Shown: piece after piece, positions 1 to 8,687 of the stretch
Layout of the letters: each line of letters opens with the position of its first letter
How positions within the stretch are numbered: the stretch's first letter is position 1
NCBI GenBank assembly: GCA_040385825.1
Contig: JAZKGQ010000020.1
Location: 1-64,000, forward strand
Direction: 5' to 3'
Length of the DNA stretch: 64,000 bases
Source: JANNNF01 sp040385825
Lineage (GTDB): Bacteria > Pseudomonadota > Alphaproteobacteria > Rhodobacterales > Rhodobacteraceae
Made by a program: the position numbers and the translations under genes
The notes under the pieces: model-generated
Told to the model about the DNA's origin: nothing
The model's database searches: none
Seen by the model: the letters and a program-made list of their open reading frames with translations, nothing else

Positions 1-45
1 ATCATGCCGCGAGCCGCCGATCAAGCGGATTTATGGGTCCTGACT

Positions 46-603
46 CTAGTTGTTCGCCTCAGTATCTGGTGGGAGGTTTAACGGTTTAGGCATCCCGTCT
101 GGGTAACGCCACTGGATGACATCACCGCGCAATGCAATCACGTCACGGAGTAACTTGTCCGCAACTTGGATAGTTTCCTCAACAACAAGACGGCCCACTG
201 TCTCATTGGCCTCATATAGTTCACGCTCTTTACCATTCCCACGAGCGAAGTAATGCGCAGCGCCCAATGTGCCTTGAGACTGACCTTCCCAAAAGAACGC
301 ACCATGCGCTACTAGGTTGCGCGTCTCAATCCCGTTGGCAACGTCTTGAGCCACAGCGTGTATGCGATCCGCAATCGCAGTTGGGCAATCATTGGCGCTA
401 CGTCTGAAACGGCTGAGAAGTTCAGAAGTTTTCAGCTTGAGGTCTACATATGAACGATATTCCTGAGCCGAATGTGGGTCGATACCTTCAGCGTGCATAG
501 TAGTTTGCCAGACGGCAAGTTCAATGTGGGCCGCTGTCTGCATGTAGGTGCCAAGATCAAGCAAGAACTGCGGTGGCAACATGCGTTCAACTAGAGTTCT
601 CAT
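46..603 (-). CDS. hypothetical protein, about 185 aa
   Basis: I do not recognise this protein. The chosen start is the ATG at 603, because an AAGGAG ribosome-binding site lies six bases upstream. The frame stays open to about 747, but that extension only reads through the degenerate gshA tail copy and is unlikely to be coding. The protein is soluble-looking, rich in helix-forming and charged residues, with no signal peptide or membrane segment. A stretch near residues 95-115 (ETRNLVAHGAFFW) resembles the R-N-x-x-x-H element seen in some HEPN-like proteins, but this is only suggestive. Base composition is less GC-rich than gshA, which fits acquired DNA. Function is unknown. Confidence 0.6.
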   Translation of the reverse strand: MRTLVERMLPPQFLLDLGTYMQTAAHIELAVWQTTMHAEGIDPHSAQEYRSYVDLKLKTSELLSRFRRSANDCPTAIADRIHAVAQDVANGIETRNLVAHGAFFWEGQSQGTLGAAHYFARGNGKERELYEANETVGRLVVEETIQVADKLLRDVIALRGDVIQWRYPDGMPKPLNLPPDTEANN

Positions 604-671
604 GCGCAACTCCTTGGATTTATTGTGCCGCCAAGACGATTTGAACGTCTCCCCTGTTTTCAAATCCGCGC

Positions 672-744
672 CCCACAAACTCGACCCCTCATAGATCGGC
701 GTCAGATCGCCGCCCCATGCGCAGTTGTACAGCGACAGCCAGCG
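672..744. repeat. degenerate duplicate of the gshA 3' end
   Basis: These 73 bases match the last 23 codons plus stop of gshA (984-1056) with seven mismatches, 312 bp apart in the same orientation. Similarity stops sharply at both ends. In this copy the gshA stop codon has become TGG. Such a partial duplication is what is left when an element integrates at the 3' end of a gene, though a simple local duplication is also possible. Confidence 0.8.
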
Positions 745-752
745 CAACGAAA

Positions 753-881
753 GGGCAATGCCCGACCGCCGGGTGGGCAGGCAACGCCAGTTCTACGCGG
801 TTTATGGGTCAACACCTCCCACAGTATTTCTGCTGGTGACGTTGACGAATGCCCGCCCGAGGGGGCGGTCGGGCATTGCCC
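753..881. repeat. 18-bp perfect inverted repeat with 93-bp spacer
   Basis: The arms 753-770 and 864-881 are exact reverse complements (left arm GGGCAATGCCCGACCGCC). Weaker complementarity continues inward. The structure lies between the two copies of the gshA 3' end, downstream of gshA. It could be a MITE-like remnant or a large hairpin; it has no T-run typical of an intrinsic terminator. Confidence 0.7.
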
Positions 882-984
882 GGCGCGCTTCGCGCTTGAT
901 TCCGGGCGGAAGAAAAAGGTGAGGTACAGGGAAGCGGCATCGTGCGCCAATCCACTGAACGCAGCACCTTATTCCCGGTCAGCC

Positions 985-2331
985 CTACAAACTCGACGCC
1001 TCATAGATCGGCGTCAGGTCGCCGTCCCATGCGCCGTTGTACAGGGCCAGCCAGCGGTCGGCTTGGGTGGCTGCTGCCGCGGCGCTTTCCTGCACGGGGG
1101 CGAGGTAGACTTCCTCGCCCAAGCCCCGTGCAGACAGACCGGCCAGTGACAGATTCACCGCCGCGCGGGCGAGGTCGAGGATTTTTACGCCGCCCGCTTG
1201 GCCCTGCAACCCGTCCACTGATGCCGCCACGCGCAGGCCTTCGCGGGTATCCTGGTCCAGACCCTTGACCAGATCCCAGGCGGCGTCCAGTGCGGAACCG
1301 TCGTACATCAGGCCCACCCAGAAGGCGGGCAGCGCGTTGATGTGGGCCTGGTCGCCGCAATCGGCGCCGCGCATTTCAATATATTTCTTGACCCGCGCTT
1401 CGGGGAACACGGTTGTCATATGGTCGGCCCAATCCGACAGGGTGGGCAATTCACCCGGCAGGGCGGGCAATTCGCCTTTCAGGAAATCGCGGAAACTTTG
1501 GCCCAAAGCGTTGATGTATTTGCCGTCGCGGTAGACGAAATACATCGGCACATCCAACACCCAATCGACATAGGCCTGAAAGCCGAAATCGCCTTCAAAC
1601 GCGAAGGGCAGCATGCCGGTGCGGGAATTGTCCAAGCCCCGCCAGATGCGAGAGCGCCAGGATTTGTGGCCGTTCAACTGACCGTCAAAGAAGGGGGAGG
1701 AGGCGAACAGCGCCGTGGCAACAGGCTGCAAGGCGAGGGAAACGCGCAGTTTCTTGACCATGTCGGCCTCGGACGCATAGTCGAGGTTCACCTGCACGGT
1801 ACAGGTGCGGTACATCATTTGCGTGCCATGCGTGCCGACGCGGCCCATGTAATCGGTCATCAGGCGGTAGCGGCCCTTGGGCATCACCGGCATCTGCGCG
1901 CCCGACCATTCGGGGGCGGCACCAATCCCCATGAAGCGCACGCCCATCGGGTCTGCGATGCTTGCCACCTCATCCAAATGGGTTTGCAGCTCTGCCGCCG
2001 TGGCGTGCATGTCGGGCATCATCGCGCCCGACAGTTCAAATTGCCCGCCGGGTTCAAGGCTGATGTTCGCGCCACGCCGCGTCAGGCCGATGGTGTTGCC
2101 GCCCTCGCGCACCGGGGCCCAGCCGTATTTCGCCTCCAACCCCTTGAAAAGGGCGGAAATGGATCGGTCACCTGCATAGGGCAGCGGTTGGCGGCTGTCG
2201 GTCAGCCAGCCGAATTTTTCATGCTCGGTGCCGATGGTCCAGTCGGATTTCGGCTTGGACCCCGACTCCATCAATTCGGCCAGTTGCGAGAATTGTTCGA
2301 TAACGCCACCACCGGACTGAGGAATGGACAT
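985..2331 (-). CDS. gshA: glutamate-cysteine ligase (plant/alphaproteobacterial type)
   Basis: This enzyme joins glutamate and cysteine with ATP, the first step of glutathione synthesis in the cytoplasm (EC 6.3.2.2). The 448-residue length and the N-terminal GTEHEKFG motif near residue 35 fit the plant-type GCS2 family used by alphaproteobacteria rather than the E. coli family. The frame is intact from ATG at 2331 to TAG at 985. It is the last gene of a leftward group with rsmE and a small membrane protein. Its final 23 codons are duplicated downstream in degenerate form at 672-744. Confidence 0.93.
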   Translation of the reverse strand: MSIPQSGGGVIEQFSQLAELMESGSKPKSDWTIGTEHEKFGWLTDSRQPLPYAGDRSISALFKGLEAKYGWAPVREGGNTIGLTRRGANISLEPGGQFELSGAMMPDMHATAAELQTHLDEVASIADPMGVRFMGIGAAPEWSGAQMPVMPKGRYRLMTDYMGRVGTHGTQMMYRTCTVQVNLDYASEADMVKKLRVSLALQPVATALFASSPFFDGQLNGHKSWRSRIWRGLDNSRTGMLPFAFEGDFGFQAYVDWVLDVPMYFVYRDGKYINALGQSFRDFLKGELPALPGELPTLSDWADHMTTVFPEARVKKYIEMRGADCGDQAHINALPAFWVGLMYDGSALDAAWDLVKGLDQDTREGLRVAASVDGLQGQAGGVKILDLARAAVNLSLAGLSARGLGEEVYLAPVQESAAAAATQADRWLALYNGAWDGDLTPIYEASSL

Positions 2332-2455
2332 GGGACGCAGGCTCCGTTGCGAGTGGCTTATTCAGGCGCCAAGACCTGTCCTGCCAGCGGCCCCAAGTCA
2401 AGGCCGGGAAGGGTCGCGTGCGATAGTTCTTTGCCGCATTCGCGTCTTTGCAGCG

Positions 2456-3031
2456 TTACCGCCGCACCAGCCCTGCGCCCCGGTGTTGCCAGACCAGAAC
2501 GGCCTCGGACGCCAAGGTCAGGGTGGTGCCGCCTTGCGCGGGGGCAGCGGTCAGGGCGGCGACCAAAGCCGCCGTATCCATGCCGGGCAGGCTGGCGAAG
2601 GCGTCGAACAGACGGTCCGCGCCCGCCGCCTCGATCGGGATGAGCAGGGCCTGACCGTCGGCCTGTTTCAGGCGCCAGAGCTTGCGGCCCCGCATGGTGA
2701 CCAGCCGCAGTTCCACAAGGTCGGGCAGCCCCACAGCCCCGCCGGACTGCGGGCCGAAATAGGCGATCTGGCCTTCGTCCACCTCGACCAGCCCCGGTGC
2801 GTCGCCCGTACTGGCAAAGCGCACCCGGCGCAGGGCCAGCACGGCCCAGCCTGCGGCCATGGCGATGACGGCCGCGCCCATGGGCACCAGCAGATAGCCG
2901 CCCAGCCAGACCATCCACAGGCCGAAGGATGCAAGGCCCAAGGCCAGCCCCATCTCGCGCCAGCGGTGGGCGAAGGCTGCGACCTCGGGGCGGATGGTTG
3001 CTATCGCCAATCGCCCATTCCCGCTTGCCAC
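2456..3031 (-). CDS. conserved two-helix membrane protein
   Basis: About 191 residues. Two adjacent hydrophobic segments lie near residues 28-65, followed by a soluble C-terminal domain with an alternating hydrophobic pattern ending in VLVWQHRGAGLVRR. The layout is like small PH-domain-type membrane proteins, but no specific function can be named. The assigned start at 3031 overlaps the end of rsmE by 31 bases; a TTG codon just after that overlap is an alternative start. Overlap with rsmE and position upstream of gshA imply co-transcription. Confidence 0.75.
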   Translation of the reverse strand: MASGNGRLAIATIRPEVAAFAHRWREMGLALGLASFGLWMVWLGGYLLVPMGAAVIAMAAGWAVLALRRVRFASTGDAPGLVEVDEGQIAYFGPQSGGAVGLPDLVELRLVTMRGRKLWRLKQADGQALLIPIEAAGADRLFDAFASLPGMDTAALVAALTAAPAQGGTTLTLASEAVLVWQHRGAGLVRR

Positions 3032-3723
3032 AGGGTGATGGCCGCCACGACGGCGGTGTCGGCACGCAGGATGCGGGGGCCAAGGCTGATGGGGCGCACG
3101 CAGGCCAAGGCGCGCAGGCGGGATTTTTCGCTGTCAGCAAAGCCGCCTTCGGGACCGATCAGGATGGCCGACGGGCCAGCGGGGCCTGCAAAGGCGCTGG
3201 CCGCCCCTATCAGCGATTCGTCGCACCAGTAAAGGGTACGGGTGGCATCCCAGACGGCAAGCGCGCGGTCGAGTTGGGCGAGTTCGGCCACCTCAGGCAC
3301 CATGGTCGCGCCGCATTGCTCGGCGGCCTCGACCGCGTGGGCTTGCAGGCGGTCCTGGCGGATGCGGTCGGCGTTGGTGTGGCGGGTCTGCACGGGCAGG
3401 ATGCGGGCTGTACCCAGTTCCACCGCCTTTTCCACGATGAAATCGGTGCGGGCCTTCTTGATGGGCGCGAACAGCAGCCACAGGTCGGGGGCGGGGTGCA
3501 GCGGTCTTGTCTGCGCGTCACACTGCAGGACGCCGCCGCGTTTGCCGGCCTGTACGACCGAGGCCAGCCATTCGCCGTCGCGCCCGTTGAACAGCAGCAC
3601 TTGCGCGCCGACGGCCAGCCGCATCACCCCGAACAGGTAATGCGCCTGATCGGCATTGACCCCCACGGCTTGCCCCGGTGCCAGTGCCTGATCTACATAC
3701 AAACGGATCTTCGCGTCAGCCAT
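3001..3723 (-). CDS. rsmE: 16S rRNA (uracil1498-N3)-methyltransferase
   Basis: RsmE methylates N3 of U1498 in 16S rRNA using S-adenosylmethionine (EC 2.1.1.193). The 240-residue length is normal. The N-terminal PUA-like half (YLFGVMRLAVGAQV, FNGRDGEW) is followed by the SPOUT half, with the knot signature LIGPEGGFADSEK and a C-terminal LGPRILRADTAVVAAI segment typical of the family. The start is the ATG at 3723; the frame continues upstream antisense to ubiA but without family similarity. Its start codon is only 12 bp from that of divergent ubiA, so each promoter must lie inside the other gene. Confidence 0.93.
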   Translation of the reverse strand: MADAKIRLYVDQALAPGQAVGVNADQAHYLFGVMRLAVGAQVLLFNGRDGEWLASVVQAGKRGGVLQCDAQTRPLHPAPDLWLLFAPIKKARTDFIVEKAVELGTARILPVQTRHTNADRIRQDRLQAHAVEAAEQCGATMVPEVAELAQLDRALAVWDATRTLYWCDESLIGAASAFAGPAGPSAILIGPEGGFADSEKSRLRALACVRPISLGPRILRADTAVVAAITLWQAGMGDWR

Positions 3724-3735
3724 GAGGGTGAACCT

Positions 3736-4698
3736 ATGAACAAACCACCCGGAATGCCAGAGGATGTGGCGGTTGCTGATGCGCCGCATGGCAATTGGGT
3801 GGATGTTCATGCGCCGCCCGCGACCCGCCCCTATCTGCGGCTGAGCCGGGCCGACCGGCCCATCGGGACGTGGCTGTTGCTGATCCCGTGTCTGTGGGCG
3901 ATTGCGCTGGCGGCCGCGCCGGGCGGGTTTCGCGCGTGGGATGTCTGGCTGGTGCTGTCTTGTGCGGCCGGGGCGTTTCTGATGCGGGGGGCGGGCTGTA
4001 CCTGGAACGACATCACCGACCGCCACATCGACGGCGCAGTCGCGCGCACCCGCAGCAGGCCGATTCCGTCGGGGCAGGTAACCGTCCGCCAGGCGTTGGT
4101 CTGGATGGGGGTGCAGGCGGCGGCGGCGGCGGGGATCTTGTTCAGCTACAACTGGCTGGCGGTTGGGTTGGGGGTGGCGTCGCTGGCGCTGGTGGCGGTT
4201 TACCCGTTTGCCAAGCGGTTCACCTGGTGGCCACAGGTGTTTCTGGGGCTGGCGTTCAACTGGGGCGCTTTGCTGATGTGGGCGGCGCAGGCGGGCACGG
4301 TGCCTCTGGCGGCGGGGTTGCTGTACGCGGCGGGCATTGCCTGGACGCTGTTTTACGACACCATCTATGCGTTGCAGGACCGCGAGGATGATGCGCTGAT
4401 CGGCGTCAAATCCACCGCGCGGCTGTTCGGGCAGAATGTGCGGGTCTGGCTGATGGGGTTTCATCTGGCGGCGACGGGGCTGATGGGGGCGGCGGTGCTG
4501 CTGGCGCTTGGGCCGGGCGAGTCGTTTCCGGCGGTGGCCCTGGGATTGCTGGGGGTGTTGGGGTTTGGCTGGCACCTGATGCGGCAGTTGCCGCGGGTGC
4601 GGATCGATGATCCCGCGTCGTGCCTGACGGCGTTCCGGTCGAACCGGGATGCAGGGCTGATCGCTGCGCTGTTTCTTGCCGCAGCGGCGCTGGTCTGA
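3736..4698 (+). CDS. ubiA: 4-hydroxybenzoate polyprenyltransferase
   Basis: UbiA attaches the polyprenyl tail to 4-hydroxybenzoate in ubiquinone synthesis, within the inner membrane. The 320-residue protein has about eight to nine hydrophobic helices. The first Asp-rich motif NDITDRHID lies at residues 91-99, followed by RPIPSG, and the second, YDTIYALQDREDD, is also intact. These bind the magnesium-prenyl diphosphate. The N-terminal HGNWVD...TRPYLRLSRADRPIG segment is typical of alphaproteobacterial UbiA. The start at 3736 has an AGGGTG-like ribosome-binding site. Confidence 0.95.
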   Translation: MNKPPGMPEDVAVADAPHGNWVDVHAPPATRPYLRLSRADRPIGTWLLLIPCLWAIALAAAPGGFRAWDVWLVLSCAAGAFLMRGAGCTWNDITDRHIDGAVARTRSRPIPSGQVTVRQALVWMGVQAAAAAGILFSYNWLAVGLGVASLALVAVYPFAKRFTWWPQVFLGLAFNWGALLMWAAQAGTVPLAAGLLYAAGIAWTLFYDTIYALQDREDDALIGVKSTARLFGQNVRVWLMGFHLAATGLMGAAVLLALGPGESFPAVALGLLGVLGFGWHLMRQLPRVRIDDPASCLTAFRSNRDAGLIAALFLAAAALV

Positions 4699-4804
4699 TT
4701 GATCCTGCCCCCGCAACCCCTTAGGAAGCATGGACCTGTGCTGACGGGCCATCGTGATTCCTCGCAGCGTCCCGCCGCCAGAAAGTCTTTGCCCCAGAAA
4801 GTCT

Positions 4805-6796
4805 GTGACCTTGACCCGGAAAACACTTCCCCTTCCTCCCAACCTGATCGCCGTCGGGGCCTTTGTCCTTGCGGGGCTGTTGATGACCGGCATTTCCTAT
4901 GGGGCGGCCCTGATCATCGAACGGCGGTCGGAAAAGGCGGTGGCGGCGACGCTGGCGGCCAATGCCATCGACTGGGTGGCGGTCGAGGCCGACGGGCTGC
5001 GGGTGCATCTGTCGGGCACCGCCGTAAACGAGGCCGCGCGGTTTCGGGCGGTCAATCTGGTGGGCAGCGTGGTGGACAGCAGCCGGGTGCGCGACGGGCT
5101 GGAGGTTGCGCCGACATCCGCCATCGAGGCGCCGCGGTTTTCAGTGGAAATGCTGCGCAATGATGACGGGATTCAGCTGATCGGGCTGATGCCCGAAACC
5201 ACCGCCACGGGCGGCATCGACGAAGAAGCGCTGGCCAGCGCCGCCGCCGCCCTGACCCCCGGCATCGAGGTCGCCAACATGCTGGAGGCTGCGGCCTACC
5301 CGGCCCCGGCCAGTTGGGATGCGGCGCTTGGCTTTGGCGTGTCGGCGCTGAAGGTGCTGAAACGCGCGAAAATCTCGGTCGCGGCCGATCTGATTGCCGT
5401 CACAGCCATTTCCGACAGCGAGGCGGAAAAGCGGCGGCTGGAAACCGATCTGCGGGCGTTGAAACCGGCAGGGGTGGTGCTGACGCTGGACATATCGGCG
5501 CCGCGTCCGGTGATCACGCCGTTCACGCTGCGCTTCTTGCTGGATGATCAGGGCGCGCGGTTCGATGCCTGTTCCGCCGACACCGACCGCGCGCGGGCGC
5601 GTATCCTGGCGGCGGCCTCGGCAGCAGGGCTGACGGGGGGCGGGCAATGCACCATCGGCCTTGGCGTGCCGACCCCCAGTTGGGCTGATGCCGTGGGCGC
5701 AGGCATCAAGGCGGTGCAGGAACTGGGCGCAGGCTCGATCACCTTTTCGGACGCCGATGTGTCGCTGGTGGCCGCCAGCAGCACGGCGCAGGATGTGTTC
5801 GACCGGGTGGTCGGCGAATTGCAGACCGCCCTGCCCCCGGTGTTCTCGCTGAACGCCACGCTGGAAAAGAAGGCCGACACCGCCAATCAGGGACCGGCCG
5901 AATTTACCGCCGTGCTGTCGACCGAAGGCCGGGTGGAACTGCGCGGGCGGCTGACCGACGAACGCCTGCGCAGCGCCGCAGACGCCTTTGCCCGCGCGCA
6001 ATTCGGGGCCGATGCGGTGTACACCGCGACCCGGCTGGACGGCGAATTGCCCGATGGCTGGCCGGTGCGGGTGCTGGCGGGGCTGGCGGCCCTGTCAGAG
6101 CTGACCTCGGGCAGCGTCAGGGTGCGGGCCGATACGGTCGAGGTGACGGGCGTGACCGGATCGCAGGCCGCGCGCGCACGGATTGCGCAGATCCTGTCGG
6201 CCAAGCTGGGTCAGGGCAAGACCTTCAAGGTATCGGTGACCTATGACGAAGATCTGGACCCGCTGGCCGCCCTGCCCACGCCGCAGGAATGTGCCATTCA
6301 GGTCAATTCCGCCGTGGCGCGGCAGAAGATCACCTTCACGCCGGGATCAGCCGAAATTGCCAGCACCGCCCTCCCGGTGATCGAGGCGCTGGCCGATATC
6401 CTTGAGGATTGCCCCGGCATTGGCATGGAAATCGGCGGCTATACCGATGCGCAAGGGTCGGAAGGCGGCAATCAGGCCCTGTCGCAGGCCCGCGCCGAAG
6501 CCGTTCTGGTGGCCCTGCAAGGTCGGCGCATCGACGTGTCGGGCATGACGGCCAAAGGCTATGGCGAGGCCGACCCGATTGCCGACAACAGCACCGATAT
6601 GGGGCGCGAGGCCAACCGCCGGATCGAATTCGTGCTGACCGGGGCAGACCCGCTGCTCATGGTTGCGCCGGGTGATGGCGTGGCGGGTGCTGAAAATGCT
6701 GCTGCCACCGATGGCACCGGGCCTGATTTCTCGGGCGATACCAGCCCGTCGGTTGCACCGACCGAACGCACCATCCGCCCCAAAACACGGCCCTGA
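4805..6796 (+). CDS. OmpA-family protein with BON-like repeats
   Basis: A large envelope protein of about 663 residues. A single hydrophobic segment near residues 15-35 serves as signal anchor. The long middle region (about 40-480) contains repeated alpha/beta units resembling BON domains. The C-terminal OmpA/MotB domain (about 495-612) contains ITFTPGSAEI, GYTDAQGSEGGN, LSQARAEAV and REANRRIEFVL, the elements that bind diaminopimelate in peptidoglycan. The start is uncertain: GTG 4805 (VTLTRKTLPLP) is preferred, and GTG 4754 in frame would add 17 residues. The small membrane protein 33 bp downstream is probably co-transcribed. A role in tethering the envelope to the cell wall is inferred. 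Confidence 0.85.
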   Translation: MTLTRKTLPLPPNLIAVGAFVLAGLLMTGISYGAALIIERRSEKAVAATLAANAIDWVAVEADGLRVHLSGTAVNEAARFRAVNLVGSVVDSSRVRDGLEVAPTSAIEAPRFSVEMLRNDDGIQLIGLMPETTATGGIDEEALASAAAALTPGIEVANMLEAAAYPAPASWDAALGFGVSALKVLKRAKISVAADLIAVTAISDSEAEKRRLETDLRALKPAGVVLTLDISAPRPVITPFTLRFLLDDQGARFDACSADTDRARARILAAASAAGLTGGGQCTIGLGVPTPSWADAVGAGIKAVQELGAGSITFSDADVSLVAASSTAQDVFDRVVGELQTALPPVFSLNATLEKKADTANQGPAEFTAVLSTEGRVELRGRLTDERLRSAADAFARAQFGADAVYTATRLDGELPDGWPVRVLAGLAALSELTSGSVRVRADTVEVTGVTGSQAARARIAQILSAKLGQGKTFKVSVTYDEDLDPLAALPTPQECAIQVNSAVARQKITFTPGSAEIASTALPVIEALADILEDCPGIGMEIGGYTDAQGSEGGNQALSQARAEAVLVALQGRRIDVSGMTAKGYGEADPIADNSTDMGREANRRIEFVLTGADPLLMVAPGDGVAGAENAAATDGTGPDFSGDTSPSVAPTERTIRPKTRP

Positions 6797-6829
6797 CCTG
6801 ACCTCAAGACTGCTCCAGAAAGCCCCCAA

Positions 6830-7159
6830 ATGAACCGTTCCGAGTTTGTCATCGCCACCGCCATCATCCTGCTGTTGTCCTTTGCCATGGGGTGGTTCGC
6901 GCATTGGCTGCTGCACCGCTTCAGCCGGGTGGCAGGCGGCGACATGGGCGAAGTGGACCGTCTGGCGCAATCGCTGCACGAAGCCGAGGAGACGCGGGAT
7001 CAGGCGGTGATCTATCTGGAACAGCGCGAGGCCGAGCTGGAAAACCAGATCGCCCAGACCGAAGCCGAGTTGCGCGCCGCGATGGAAGGCCTGCGCGATG
7101 CCCGCCACGAGGCCGAGGAAATGCGCGCCTATATCGAACGGATGCACGCGAATTCGTAA
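6830..7159 (+). CDS. small membrane protein with coiled coil
   Basis: A 109-residue protein with one N-terminal transmembrane helix (about residues 6-28) followed by a Glu/Ala/Arg-rich heptad region (about 42-105) that should form a coiled coil. No enzyme motif is visible. It follows the OmpA-family gene by 33 bp on the same strand and may act with it in the envelope. A hairpin-rich intergenic region lies after its stop codon. Confidence 0.75.
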   Translation: MNRSEFVIATAIILLLSFAMGWFAHWLLHRFSRVAGGDMGEVDRLAQSLHEAEETRDQAVIYLEQREAELENQIAQTEAELRAAMEGLRDARHEAEEMRAYIERMHANS

Positions 7160-7184
7160 GGATCGTGTAGCCCCCCACCCCCAG

Positions 7185-7338
7185 CCCCTCCCCACGAGGG
7201 GAGGGGAGGCACCGGGCGACCTTGGGCTGTGCAAGTTGTGACCGGGGCTACGCCAGGCGGTAACGGCGGTCACCTCACATCCGGCCCATAGCGCAGCACA
7301 GCAGAACCACCGCCCCCCTCCCCCTCGTGGGGAGGGGC
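7185..7338. terminator. inverted GC-rich repeats between convergent genes
   Basis: A palindromic CCCCTCCCC/GGGGAGGGG block at about 7185-7206 recurs in inverted, nearly identical form at about 7315-7338. Each can form its own hairpin, and the two can pair with each other. They lie between convergent genes and probably end transcription from both sides. They may also be members of a dispersed palindromic repeat family. Confidence 0.55.
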
Positions 7339-7347
7339 GGCGCGGGG

Positions 7348-8583
7348 CTACCCGTCGATCCCCGCCTGCCCTGCCGCCTGAAACCAGTCGACGATCGCCG
7401 CGCGTTCCTGGGGTTCGATGAAGCTGAGGTTGGCCGGGGGCATGGCGTGGGTCAGCCCGGCCTGCATGTAAATCCGCCCGGCCTCTTGCGCCACTTGCGC
7501 CGGGGTTTCCAGCACCACCCCCTTGGGCGGCCAGAGCATCCCCTCCCACGCGGGTTCCGCGGCGTGGCACATCGAACAGCGGCCCTGCACGATGCTGACC
7601 ACCTCGTCAAAGCCTGTGGCCGAGGCATAGGTCAGCGCAGCGCCCCGTAGCGCTGCCTCTTGCGGGGCGGTGCGCATGGGGGCGGTGGACAGCCAGGCGA
7701 TGATCAGGAACAGGATCACCGTCACCCCCCAGGTCCAGTGCGGGTTGCCTTTGCGGGCGTGTTTGGTGTTGAACCAGTGCCGGATGGTGACGCCCATCAG
7801 GAACACTAGGCTTGCGATCAGCCAGTTGTACTCGGTCGCGAACACCAGCGGGTAATGGTTCGACAGCATCAGGAACAGCACCGGCAGCGTCAGATAGTTG
7901 TTGTGGGTGCTGCGCTGCTTGGCGATCTTGCCGTATTTCGGGTCAGGCTTGCGGCCTGCCTTGAGGTCGGCCACCACGATCCGCTGGTTCGGCATGATCA
8001 CCATGAACACATTGGCCGACATGATGGTGGCGGTGAATGCGCCCAGATGCAACAGAGCGGCGCGGCCGGAGAACACCTGAGTATAGCCCCAGCTCATCGC
8101 CACCAGCAGCACATAGAGCAGCACCATCAGCCGCGTGTTGTCATCGCCAAAGCGGGTCTTGCACAGGGTGTCATAGGCGATCCAGCCAAAGGCGAGCGAG
8201 CCGAGCGAGATCAGGATGGCCTGCCACACCGCCAGATCGGCCACGGCGGGATCGACCAGATACATCTCGGCGCCCAGATAATAGACCAGCACCAGCATCA
8301 CGAAGCCGGTCAGCCAGGTGGCATAGCTTTCCCATTTGAACCAGGTCAGATGGTCGGGCATCATCGCGGGGGCCACCAGATATTTCTGGATGTGGTAGAA
8401 GCCCCCGCCATGGACCTGCCATTCCTCGCCATGCGCCAGCGGGGGAAGGCTGGGTGTCTGGCGCAGCCCAAGGTCCAGCGCGATGAAGTAGAAGCTGGAC
8501 CCGATCCAGGCGATTGCCGTGATCACATGCGTCCAGCGGGCGGCAATCTGCACCCATTCCCACAGCACGGCCCAGTCATACAT
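7348..8583 (-). CDS. puuD: membrane urate oxidase with cytochrome c domain (PuuD)
   Basis: PuuD oxidises urate to 5-hydroxyisourate at the inner membrane and passes the electrons to its own cytochrome c domain. The 411-residue protein has an N-terminal multi-helix membrane domain of about eight helices (AWIGSSFYFIALD and HGGGFYHIQKY near the start) and a C-terminal c-type haem domain with the CxxCH motif CSMCH. Length and order match the family. It is divergent from a LysR regulator 104 bp away, which probably controls it. No xanthine dehydrogenase or other purine-degradation gene is in the window. Confidence 0.93.
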   Translation of the reverse strand: MYDWAVLWEWVQIAARWTHVITAIAWIGSSFYFIALDLGLRQTPSLPPLAHGEEWQVHGGGFYHIQKYLVAPAMMPDHLTWFKWESYATWLTGFVMLVLVYYLGAEMYLVDPAVADLAVWQAILISLGSLAFGWIAYDTLCKTRFGDDNTRLMVLLYVLLVAMSWGYTQVFSGRAALLHLGAFTATIMSANVFMVIMPNQRIVVADLKAGRKPDPKYGKIAKQRSTHNNYLTLPVLFLMLSNHYPLVFATEYNWLIASLVFLMGVTIRHWFNTKHARKGNPHWTWGVTVILFLIIAWLSTAPMRTAPQEAALRGAALTYASATGFDEVVSIVQGRCSMCHAAEPAWEGMLWPPKGVVLETPAQVAQEAGRIYMQAGLTHAMPPANLSFIEPQERAAIVDWFQAAGQAGIDG

Positions 8584-8687
8584 GGCAGTCTCCCTTTCGG
8601 GTCAGGCTATACCGGCGGGGACTTTGCTGTTAATCCTGCAAATGCCCAATCACTTTCAATTCTCCGCAGATAATGGGATTTGCGCCC

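Noticed and set aside
604..747. N-terminal extension of the hypothetical gene at 46-603
   Set aside because: It only translates a degraded copy of the gshA tail and a tRNA-like segment; the ATG at 603 has a good ribosome-binding site.
3724..4893. Long extension of the rsmE frame antisense to ubiA
   Set aside because: The extra ~390 codons are Arg/Pro/Gln-rich and antisense to the conserved ubiA; RsmE is complete at 240 residues.
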